From Spirochaetaceae bacterium (GTDB lineage: Bacteria > Spirochaetota > Spirochaetia > Treponematales > Breznakiellaceae): DNA of 17,308 bases. Below, in pieces: positions 1-5,669 of the stretch. The DNA lies in assembly GCA_031269165.1 (NCBI GenBank), contig JAISZQ010000190.1, positions 1-17,308 on the forward strand, given 5' to 3'. The first letter of the stretch is position 1, and each line of letters starts with the position of its first letter. The notes under the pieces are model-generated. The model was not told the origin of the DNA, did not search any database, and saw only the letters and a program-made list of their open reading frames with translations. The position numbers and the translations under genes are program-made.

Positions 1-142
1 GTTACGGGGGTCTGACCCCCGTTGAAAGGGGTAGCGGAGGACGGCTCAAACCATCGCGGGGTATACCCCGCGATGGTTTGAGTTGGCCGTAGCGAGGGGG
101 AAGGCGTTCCCCCTTTTGCTGAGATTTTGAACGGACTCTAAA
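1..142. repeat. Truncated copy of a small inverted-end element (family C)
   Basis: This is a non-coding repeat cut by the left window edge. Its order is a GGGGGTC/GACCCCC palindrome (about 5-20), the sequence GGGGTAGCGGA, a perfect palindrome at 45-82, an AGGGGG...CCCCCTTTTG hairpin (about 96-118), and a right end TTTGAACGGACTCT. The same order is seen in inverted orientation at 9104-9269, and parts recur at 5269-5646 and 10849-10918. The right end matches the TGAACAGGCTCT end at 9258-9269 with two mismatches. No transposase is present, so any mobility would have to be in trans. Confidence 0.7.
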
Positions 143-148
143 GAAACA

Positions 149-177
149 TTGCGTAAATCGGAAAAAAGAGGTATACT
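149..177 (+). promoter_or_regulatory. Candidate promoter of the GNAT gene
   Basis: A good -10 box TATACT lies at 172-177. A poor -35 (TTGCGT, 149-154) stands 17 nt upstream. Transcription would start near 184, giving a leader of roughly 110 nt before the ATG at 293. The weak -35 keeps this tentative. Confidence 0.4.
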
Positions 178-185
178 TGAAAAAT

Positions 186-262
186 GCAAATCGAGAAACG
201 CTGATGAACCTGACGCCGTGTCCGTTGGCAATGTCGGCGAAAATCGGCATATTCTCGATTGC
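186..262 (+). promoter_or_regulatory. Structured 5' leader of the GNAT gene
   Basis: Two nested helices can form in the predicted leader. The outer one pairs AATCGAGAA (189-197) with TTCTCGATT (252-260) in 9 perfect base pairs. The inner one pairs CGCCG (214-218) with CGGCG (235-239). The ribosome binding site (AGAGGAG, 281-287) lies just downstream. This could be a cis-regulatory RNA, but it matches no riboswitch class I can name with confidence. Confidence 0.35.
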
Positions 263-292
263 ATAAATCAGTGCTTCTTGAGAGGAGTATAT

Positions 293-919
293 ATGGCAGC
301 GTTTATACGGCAAGCGCACGGGGCGGATGTTCCGTACCTCTACGAAATCTGCTTAAAGACCGGGGACAACGGCAAGGATGCCTCCGATTCTTTTCACGAT
401 CCCTTCCTGCTGGGGCAGTACTATGCGGCACCCTACTTCTTCCACGATCCGGGGCTGTGCTTTGTCGTGGAAGACCGTTTTCCTCAAGGCTACATCGTCG
501 CAACGGAAGACACCATCGCGTTTCGGAACTGGCTGGCACTGGAGTGGCTTCCGCCCCTCCAGAGGCGGTACCAGAACCCGTATCCCCCCGAAAAGATTCG
601 TACCGACTTTGAGCGGTTGATACGCAACCATTTATACAGTCCGCTCATCGTTGACCCCTGTCCGCCGTGGTTCCGGTCCTATCCGGCCCACCTCCACATC
701 GACCTCTTACCCGCCTACCAGCGGCAAGGCTTGGGCGCGAAACTCCTCGCGGCCCTCTTCGAGGAACTGGAACGCCGAGGCTGTCCGGGCGTTCATCTGA
801 TCGCGGGCATGGACAACCCCAACGCGATCGCGTTCTACCAGAAACAGGGACTCGAAACGATTCAGGAAGCGCCTTGGGCCCTTACGATGGGGAAAACATT
901 CGGCAAACGCGGCGCATAA
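293..919 (+). CDS. GNAT-family N-acetyltransferase
   Basis: A 208-residue cytoplasmic acetyltransferase expected to move an acetyl group from acetyl-CoA to an amine; the substrate is unknown. The acetyl-CoA pyrophosphate-binding motif A is clear at residues 135-152 (HIDLLPAYQRQGLGAKLL), with Q-R-Q-G-L-G at 143-148. Motif B follows at 175-187 (N-P-N-A-I-A-F-Y-Q-K-Q-G-L). This HIDLLP/FYQKQGL pattern is typical of the subgroup resembling the acetyltransferase-like domain found beside bacterial O-GlcNAcase-type enzymes. The frame is open 48 codons further upstream, but I chose ATG 293 because AGAGGAG precedes it at good spacing and the upstream part is low-quality and overlaps the hairpin leader. 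It stands alone: repeats flank it on both sides. The family call is secure; the substrate is not. Confidence 0.88.
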   Translation: MAAFIRQAHGADVPYLYEICLKTGDNGKDASDSFHDPFLLGQYYAAPYFFHDPGLCFVVEDRFPQGYIVATEDTIAFRNWLALEWLPPLQRRYQNPYPPEKIRTDFERLIRNHLYSPLIVDPCPPWFRSYPAHLHIDLLPAYQRQGLGAKLLAALFEELERRGCPGVHLIAGMDNPNAIAFYQKQGLETIQEAPWALTMGKTFGKRGA

Positions 920-1006
920 ACCACGCATAACCACGGCAGTGTCATACTGTTTGGGGTTGTTCCCCCTACCGCCGCCCGTCCGCTCAACAGTTCCCGCTCC
1001 CCGCCC

Positions 1007-1097
1007 GTCATTGCGAGCGAAGCGAAGCAATCCAGGGTGAAGGCTTTCTACGGCTGGATTGCTTCGTCGTCGGCAAATGCCGCCTCCTCGCAATGAC
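1007..1097. repeat. Palindromic repeat family A, copy 1
   Basis: The copy begins GTCATTGCGAGCGAAGCG and ends with its inverse, CTCGCAATGAC. Internally AAGCAATCCAG pairs with CTGGATTGCTT, so a single strand would fold into one long hairpin. Three more copies lie at 1110-1189, 6968-7072 and 16927-17011. It is non-coding. Similar 'CATTGCGAG' repeats occur in several bacterial genomes. Confidence 0.85.
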
Positions 1098-1109
1098 AAT
1101 GGTTCTCCC

Positions 1110-1189
1110 GTCATTGCGAGCGGAGCAAAGCAATCCAGGGAGAACGCCCCTCGTCTGGATTGCTTCGCCGTTTCGCTCCTCGCAATGAC
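1110..1189. repeat. Palindromic repeat family A, copy 2
   Basis: This is the second copy of the GTCATTGCGAG...CTCGCAATGAC hairpin repeat, only 12 nt after copy 1 and in the same orientation. It shares both arms and the AAGCAATCCAG/CTGGATTGCTT inner stem. The central linker differs from copy 1, as expected of diverged copies rather than a recent tandem duplication. Confidence 0.85.
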
Positions 1190-1202
1190 GTGGGGCCACT
1201 TC

Positions 1203-1644
1203 CTAAACAGCACCCGCCCAAAAGGTGTGCTATGGGGTATCGCCGCCCCCACCGGCAGCCGCTCGCTAAACAGTTCCCGTCCCCAAGAGCGTGCCGTTTG
1301 GTGTTGCTATCCCCGTTGGTTGCCACTTGCTAAACAGCACCCGTCCCAAGGAGGCATGCTCTGCGGTGTTGTTATCCCCGTTGGTTGCCGCTTGCTAAAC
1401 AGTTCCCGCCCCAAGGAGGTGTGCTATTCGGTATTATTGTTCCGGCCGGGTGAACACCACCGTAAGGCGGCATTGCTACCCGAGTCAGTACCTGCCTGTG
1501 GCAGTACGTCGCCTTGAGAGAGTACGTTGCGTTGGTAGCACAGCCGCCTGTAGGTGGTGTTTGCCCGGCACATCGATACGCTATCTCAACAGTACCGTCC
1601 AAAAAGCGTGCTATGCGGTATTGTTTGCTCGGCACATCGACGCG
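1203..1644. repeat. Degenerate tandem repeat array (family B)
   Basis: Four consecutive units of 63-67 nt begin at 1203, 1266, 1330 and 1395, each opening with CTAAACAG(CA/TT)CCCG and continuing with a GTGTGCTAT-like block. An outlying CTCAACAGTTCCCG sits at 983. More divergent copies run from 1554 to the gatA stop codon, where CGGCACATCGA(T/C)(A/G)CGCTATCT occurs twice. Inverted relatives lie at 6624-6957. The stretch 920-1644 contains no credible gene: short open frames here are repeat-derived and follow no family. Confidence 0.75.
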
Positions 1645-3201
1645 CTATCTTGAGGGGTAGAACGGTTTCCAGCCTGTGGGGTGCGGGAAGGGGTGCGCTT
1701 TTTCATACTGTTCGGCAATGGCGAAAAGCATTCCTTCCGAGAACGAGCGACCCAGCAGTTGGACACCGACGGGGAGGCCGTCCTCAATGGAAGCGGGGAA
1801 GGCGAGCGCGGGGAGACCGGCAAGGTTTGCGGAACAGGTGTAGATGTCGGCCGCTTTTTGGGCGAAGGGGGAAAGGCCCGCATCACCGCGTCCAAAGGCT
1901 TGAGTCGGGAACACGGGGAGAAGAATCGCGTCGACTTGGCCGGGCACAGCCTCCGTGTCCTCGGTTCCGAGGAGGTTTTCAAAACTGCGCTTGATTCCGG
2001 CGCGGATACGCTGGGCGCGGAGGTAGTAGCGGTCTTGGAAGCCGGAACGAAGCACGAAGGTTCCCAACAGAATGCGGAGTTTCACTTCGTCGCCAAACCC
2101 CAAGTCGCGGCTCTTCTCGACAAGTTCGTCGGGGTTTTCGGAGAAGGGCGGGCGTTGTCCGTAGCGGATGCCGTCAAAACGGGCGAGGTTCGCGCTTGCC
2201 TCGGCGGTGGCGATTGTGTAGTAGGCGGGGACGGCGTATTTCAAGCAGGGAAGGTCCACGTCAACGAGTTTGTAGCCGAGCGCGGCGAGATTTTGTTTCG
2301 CCGTCTCGAAGCCCCGGTAGACGGCCTCGGAAAGACCGCCGTAGGAGATGCCGGTTTGACCGCCCTCTCGGAAGACCGCCTCGGCAATGGCCTTGTCCAC
2401 AGATTCAGGCTTGAGCACGCCGATGGTGCCGGGTTTCGCCTTGTTCCCCTTGTTTCCGTAAAGAGGCGGCGAAGACGGCGGCGCGTCGCGGGAACATTGA
2501 TCCCGAACATCGGCCCCGCGCATCAGCGCAAAGACAGCGCGGTTTCGGGCAACGGTGTCGGAAAGGACGCCGATCTGTTCGAGACTCGACGCATAGGCGA
2601 CAAGGCCGTAACGGGAGACCGCGCCCCACGTGGGCTTTAACCCCACGATACCGCAAAACGCCGCCGGCTGGCGGACGGAACCGCCCGTATCCGAGCCGAG
2701 CGCGAACGGGACGATTCCCGCCGCGACTGCTGCCGCCGACCCGCCCGACGAGCCGCCCGCGACACGGGTTATGTCCCACGGGTTGTTCGTTCTTTGTAAA
2801 GCCGAGGCGTCGGTGGACGACCCCATGCCGAATTCGTCCATGTTGGTCTTGCCCACGACCCATGCGCCGGATGCGGTGATCCGCTCAACCGCCGTCGCCG
2901 TGTAGGGGGAGACTAGTTTTTCGAGTAACTTCGAGCCGCAGGATAACGCCCAACCGTTCACCGCGATGTTGTCCTTCACGGCAAAGGGCAACCCTTCGAC
3001 CAAGACAACGGCTTCCGGTGTTACGGCATCGGCCTCCGGTGCCGGGGATGCGGCACATGCTGCGGCAGATGCCGCGGCATCTGGAGAGGCAGACGGCGCA
3101 ACCGCTCTCGGCCCCGCCTTTTCGGGAGCCCATTGGAGAAAAGCGCCGATTTTTTCTTCCCAAGCCTTGAAGTAGGCTTCAAATCCGTCCGGTAGTTTCA
3201 T
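1645..3201 (-). CDS. gatA: Aspartyl/glutamyl-tRNA amidotransferase subunit A
   Basis: GatA is the amidase subunit of GatCAB. It hydrolyses glutamine and passes ammonia to GatB for conversion of Glu-tRNA(Gln) or Asp-tRNA(Asn). The 518-residue protein has the amidase-signature core, and its Ser-cisSer-Lys triad is visible: K76 (AVKDNI), S151 (GGSSGGS) and S175 (GSDTGGS). This is the same spacing as K79/S154/S178 of the Staphylococcus enzyme. Residues 31-65 are an Ala/Pro-rich, low-complexity stretch replacing the usual helical segment before the core. Another insert (about 231-255) precedes the KPGTIGVLKPE strand. gatC lies 38 nt upstream on the same strand; gatB is not in the window. The stop codon TAG abuts a repeat array, and I see no terminator. 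The start ATG at 3201 is preceded by a weak GAAGCGG site. Confidence 0.96.
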   Translation of the reverse strand: MKLPDGFEAYFKAWEEKIGAFLQWAPEKAGPRAVAPSASPDAAASAAACAASPAPEADAVTPEAVVLVEGLPFAVKDNIAVNGWALSCGSKLLEKLVSPYTATAVERITASGAWVVGKTNMDEFGMGSSTDASALQRTNNPWDITRVAGGSSGGSAAAVAAGIVPFALGSDTGGSVRQPAAFCGIVGLKPTWGAVSRYGLVAYASSLEQIGVLSDTVARNRAVFALMRGADVRDQCSRDAPPSSPPLYGNKGNKAKPGTIGVLKPESVDKAIAEAVFREGGQTGISYGGLSEAVYRGFETAKQNLAALGYKLVDVDLPCLKYAVPAYYTIATAEASANLARFDGIRYGQRPPFSENPDELVEKSRDLGFGDEVKLRILLGTFVLRSGFQDRYYLRAQRIRAGIKRSFENLLGTEDTEAVPGQVDAILLPVFPTQAFGRGDAGLSPFAQKAADIYTCSANLAGLPALAFPASIEDGLPVGVQLLGRSFSEGMLFAIAEQYEKAHPFPHPTGWKPFYPSR

Positions 3202-3239
3202 CTATTCCGCTTCTTTCTATAAAACTTCTTTCTATAGTA

Positions 3240-3572
3240 CTAGAGCACATTGGGGACGACCATGAACGGCCCATCCCGCTCCCCGGTATTCTCTAAAAAC
3301 GCCTCGTTGAGTGAAAACGCCGCATTATACCGCTCGACCCCCGCAGGATCGTCCCCGCGAAACAACGCAGACTCGCCTTCCCGCGCGTCCCGCGACAACC
3401 CCGCAATCGGTGCCCCGAAAGCCGCCGCATCGTCATCCGCATCCTGCATATCGGCAAAAAACGAGAGCATCTGCTCAAAAGCGGGAAACGCCTGTTCCAA
3501 CTCCGCCTTGTCGAGACGGAGCCGCGCAAGACTCGCCGTTGTTTCCAAGTCTTCGATAGTCATGAGGGTCAT
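3240..3572 (-). CDS. gatC: Aspartyl/glutamyl-tRNA amidotransferase subunit C
   Basis: GatC is the small subunit that wraps around GatA and stabilises GatCAB. The protein shows the family's N-terminal helix (M-T-I-E-D-L-E-T-T-A-S-L-A-R-L-R-L) and a C-terminal arm ending F-M-V-V-P-N-V-L, close to the usual FFVVPKVL. From ATG 3572 it has 110 residues, near the usual 95-105. The frame stays open up to 3632, but that extension has no family resemblance and contains a promoter-like sequence (3579-3607). ATG 3563 is three codons further in and is an alternative. None of the starts has a clear Shine-Dalgarno site. The gene lies 38 nt before gatA, and the two surely form one unit. Confidence 0.9.
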   Translation of the reverse strand: MTLMTIEDLETTASLARLRLDKAELEQAFPAFEQMLSFFADMQDADDDAAAFGAPIAGLSRDAREGESALFRGDDPAGVERYNAAFSLNEAFLENTGERDGPFMVVPNVL

Positions 3573-3578
3573 ATCCGC

Positions 3579-3607
3579 ATGATGACCGAAACCGGACGCT
3601 TTGTCAA
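3579..3607 (-). promoter_or_regulatory. Candidate promoter for gatC-gatA
   Basis: On the minus strand a perfect -35 TTGACA (3602-3607) is followed after exactly 17 nt by CATCAT (3579-3584), which matches four of six -10 positions. The start point would fall at about 3572, on the A of the proposed gatC ATG, predicting a leaderless or nearly leaderless mRNA. Confidence 0.45.
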
Positions 3608-3662
3608 GCCACCCGCCGTGGAACAACGTCATTTACTTTGAACGGGTCGATATGCATTTGGT

Positions 3663-3974
3663 TCACTTAAACTTCACCGCCGTGCCGTAGGCGATCACTT
3701 CGGCCGCGCTCTGCATCACCGACGACGAGGCGTAGCGTATGTTCACCACCGCGTCCGCGCCCATCTGTTCCGCTTCCCCGGCCATCCTCTTGGTGGCCAA
3801 TGCCCGCGCCTCGTTCATCATCTCGGTGTAGGCCCGTAACTCCCCGCCTACCAGCGATTTCAGCGCCTGGACTATATCCTTGCCCAGATGTTTCGACTGA
3901 ATGGTGCTGCCTTTCACCAGCCCCAGCGTTTCCAGTTCCTTCCCGGAAATGTAATCAGTATTTACCAAGATCAT
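3663..3974 (-). CDS. YbjQ/UPF0145-family protein (DUF74)
   Basis: A 103-residue member of the YbjQ (UPF0145, heavy-metal-binding-like) family. These are small oligomeric proteins whose function is not settled. The hallmarks are all present: N-terminal I-L-V-N-T-D-Y-I-S-G-K-E, the central G-G-E-L-R-A-Y-T-E-M-M-N-E-A-R helix, and M-G-A-D-A-V-V-N-I-R-Y with a closing Y-G-T-A-V. ATG 3974 is preferred over the in-frame start 18 nt upstream because GGAGGAG precedes it by 6 nt. The first 20 nt overlap the end of the upstream membrane-protein gene, implying translational coupling. gatC follows about 90 nt downstream. Confidence 0.9.
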   Translation of the reverse strand: MILVNTDYISGKELETLGLVKGSTIQSKHLGKDIVQALKSLVGGELRAYTEMMNEARALATKRMAGEAEQMGADAVVNIRYASSSVMQSAAEVIAYGTAVKFK

Positions 3975-4182
3975 CCTCTTCTCCTCCGTCAATTTCCTTT
4001 ATTCGTTCAACCAAAACCGCAATCGTGACCGCCGTTATTGCCACCGAAGCGGCGACAACGGCAATTTTCACGATGCCGGGGACATTCAACGCGCTTACCA
4101 GTACCGTGCCCGCCGCATAGTAACCGGCAATGCAAATCGCCGCGATAACGGGCCCTCTTTTCTTGCGCGAATGACGGTCCAT
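3955..4182 (-). CDS. Small protein with two membrane segments
   Basis: I do not recognise a family. The 75-residue product starts with a basic stretch (MDRHSRKKRG), then has two hydrophobic helices at about 10-34 (PVIAAICIAGYYAAGTVLVS core) and 38-62 (VKIAVVAASVAITAVTIAVL core). It ends in a short acidic tail (EIDGGEEDD). It would sit in the inner membrane with a positive N-terminus inside. ATG 4182 follows an AAGGCGAGG site, 13 nt after the MoxR stop. A GTG 54 nt upstream is possible but would overlap that gene. Its position between a MoxR ATPase and a YbjQ-family gene, with overlap, argues that it is truly expressed. Confidence 0.65.
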   Translation of the reverse strand: MDRHSRKKRGPVIAAICIAGYYAAGTVLVSALNVPGIVKIAVVAASVAITAVTIAVLVERIKEIDGGEEDDLGKY

Positions 4183-4195
4183 ACGCGGCCTCGCC

Positions 4196-5197
4196 TTATC
4201 CCGCTTGAAACGCGGCGTCTCCCGCTTTTTCCGCACGTTCTACTTCCGCCGCGCAGAGTTTCCGAATGATTGCCGCCGCCTTGCCGCTATCCGCGCCGCC
4301 GTTTATAGTGCCGTCTTTCAGCCGGATCCGGTGGGCCAGAACGGGGACCGCTGTTTCGAGCAGGTCTTCCGCCGACACGAAGTCGCGGCCCTTGACAAAG
4401 GCGTGAGCGCGGGCGGCGGCAAGAAAGTGGAGGCTTGCGCGGGGAGACGCGCCCAGAGAAAGCGCCGGGTGTGTCCGTGTGGCGCGTACCGTCCCGGCGA
4501 CCGCCGTCTTCAGCGCGGGATGACAGAAGAGCGCGTCGCACGAGTCTTGAGCCGCCTGCAACGCCGCCGCGTCAATCACCGGTTCCAGAGCGCGCAGGTT
4601 GCGCCCCGATAAAAGCGAAGACTCGTCCAACAGCGCGCGCTCCGTTTCGCGGTCGGGATACCCGATAGAAAGCCGCATGAGAAACCGGTCCAGTTGCGCC
4701 GCCGGCAACGGAAACGTCCCCTCGCTCTCAATCGGATTCTCCGTCGCGATGACAAAAAACGGCTCAGGCGGGCGGTGGGACGCGTTCCCAATCGTAACCT
4801 GTCCCTCCGCCATCACCTCAAGCAGCGCGGACTGTACTTTGGGCGTCGTCCGGTTGATCTCGTCGGCCAGTACGATGTTGGACAGAACCGGCCCCGGCAT
4901 AAACCGAAACGCCCGCGCCTCCGGGTCCCACACGTCCACCCCGGTAATGTCGTAGGGAAGCAGGTCCGGCGTAAACTGAATCCGCTTGAAACTCAAAGGC
5001 GCGCCGCCTTCCCCCGCAATGAGCCGGGCAAACGTCTTGGCCGCCGTCGTCTTCCCCAGCCCCGGATTGTCCTCGATGAGCACGTGCCCCCGCGCCAGAA
5101 CCGCCGCCGTCAGCATCTCCAGAAAACCCCGTTTCCCGCGAATTACCTTCTCCGCGCCCGCAATCAACAGCCCTGCCGCGCTCATACCGTCCATCAT
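4196..5197 (-). CDS. MoxR-family AAA+ ATPase
   Basis: A 333-residue AAA+ ATPase of the MoxR group, chaperone-like proteins that usually act with von Willebrand factor A or DUF58 partners in maturation of complexes. Walker A is D-N-P-G-L-G-K-T (43-50), where many relatives have GVPGLAKT. Walker B is V-L-A-D-E-I-N-R (109-116), sensor 1 is A-T-E-N-P (151-155), and the arginine-rich L-D-R-F-L-M-R follows at 169-175. The MoxR-specific lid occupies the C-terminal third. A GGGAGA site precedes two adjacent ATG codons (5197 and 5194). The usual downstream DUF58, transglutaminase and vWA genes are absent; a small membrane protein and a YbjQ-family gene follow. It heads the minus-strand run that continues into gatCA. 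Confidence 0.93.
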   Translation of the reverse strand: MMDGMSAAGLLIAGAEKVIRGKRGFLEMLTAAVLARGHVLIEDNPGLGKTTAAKTFARLIAGEGGAPLSFKRIQFTPDLLPYDITGVDVWDPEARAFRFMPGPVLSNIVLADEINRTTPKVQSALLEVMAEGQVTIGNASHRPPEPFFVIATENPIESEGTFPLPAAQLDRFLMRLSIGYPDRETERALLDESSLLSGRNLRALEPVIDAAALQAAQDSCDALFCHPALKTAVAGTVRATRTHPALSLGASPRASLHFLAAARAHAFVKGRDFVSAEDLLETAVPVLAHRIRLKDGTINGGADSGKAAAIIRKLCAAEVERAEKAGDAAFQAG

Positions 5198-5234
5198 GTT
5201 CTCCCATCCTTATGCGTGAATATTGCCCTTCTCA

Positions 5235-5247
5235 TGGTACTGTACCA
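5235..5247. promoter_or_regulatory. Palindrome TGGTACTGTACCA upstream of moxR
   Basis: A perfect 13-nt palindrome lies 37-50 nt upstream of the MoxR start. Its GGTAC/GTACC arms resemble the core of the palindrome covering the miaB start (GGTACACTGTACC). It could be an operator; there is no direct evidence. Confidence 0.3.
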
Positions 5248-5268
5248 ATGGATATGAAATGAGGATGC

Positions 5269-5646
5269 CTTACGGGGGCGTTGCGGGGGCTCCCTACAGC
5301 CCTCAGCGTCCTGCTTCGGACTTCCGGGCCGGGGCGTGGCACACCTACGGAGTGCGGCACACCTACGGAGTGCGGCACACCTACGGAGTGCGGCACACCT
5401 ACGGAGTGCGGCACACCTACGGAGTGCGGCACACCTACGGTGTGCTTCAGTCCTGCGTCCGTCCGTGGACGCTTGGGGTACGCCCACCAAGCCAAGCAAT
5501 GCTTGGCCACCATGCACTGCATGGTTTTGTCCCCGCAGAGGGGGTAGCGGATGACGCGCAAACCCTTTGGGAACCTGGAGGGGTTTGCGTGGCAGGAGCG
5601 AGGGGGCGGCAATTTGCCGCGACTTCCCCCTCCTTGTATTTTCTTG
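5269..5646. repeat. Composite family C element carrying an 18-bp tandem array
   Basis: The left part (TACGGGGGCGTTGCGGGGGCTCC) and right part (GAGGGGGTAGCGGATGACGCG through CCCCCTCCTTGTATTTTC) match family C modules at 1-142 and 9104-9269. The 18-bp tandem array and two short palindromes sit in between: CCAAGCAATGCTTGG at 5492-5506 and CCATGCACTGCATGG at 5510-5524. A hairpin GCAAACCC/GGGTTTGC (5558-5588) occupies the site where copy 1 has its 38-nt palindrome. A GC-rich hairpin at 5602-5630 (GCGGCAATTTGCCGC inside GGGG/CCCC) could stop transcripts from pdxK. Open frames across this stretch on both strands are repeat-derived. Confidence 0.65.
5339..5446. repeat. Six tandem 18-bp repeats
   Basis: The unit is GCACACCTACGGAGTGCG. 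Five copies (5339-5428) are identical and the sixth (5429-5446) ends GGTGTGCT, which makes it a perfect inverted repeat, GCACACC-TAC-GGTGTGC. The length is a multiple of three, so every frame shows a six-residue repeat (for example HTYGVR). Coding potential here is therefore an artefact of periodicity. Perfect identity suggests recent expansion by slippage. Confidence 0.95.
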
Positions 5647-5669
5647 GCAGAAGCACTGTGCCGCCCCTT

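Noticed and set aside
201..251. Hammerhead-ribozyme-like CTGATGA ... GAAA in the GNAT leader
   Set aside because: Stem II cannot form next to CTGATGA, three bases separate it from the outer helix, and there is no room for stem III between GAAA and the helix.
186..262. TPP-riboswitch-like GAACCTGA followed by a CG-rich stem
   Set aside because: The required CTGAGA arm and the GCGNAGGGA closing motif are missing, the element is too short, and the downstream gene is unrelated to thiamine.
149..292. N-terminal extension of the GNAT protein by 48 residues
   Set aside because: The extension starts upstream of the predicted transcription start, encodes hairpin leader sequence and lacks a ribosome binding site; ATG 293 has a good one.
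1681..2640. Long plus-strand open frame (319 codons) opposite gatA
   Set aside because: It is antisense to a well-supported gene, follows no family, and arises from the codon bias of gatA.
5339..5446. CRISPR array
   Set aside because: The 18-bp units are contiguous with no spacers, and no cas genes are present.
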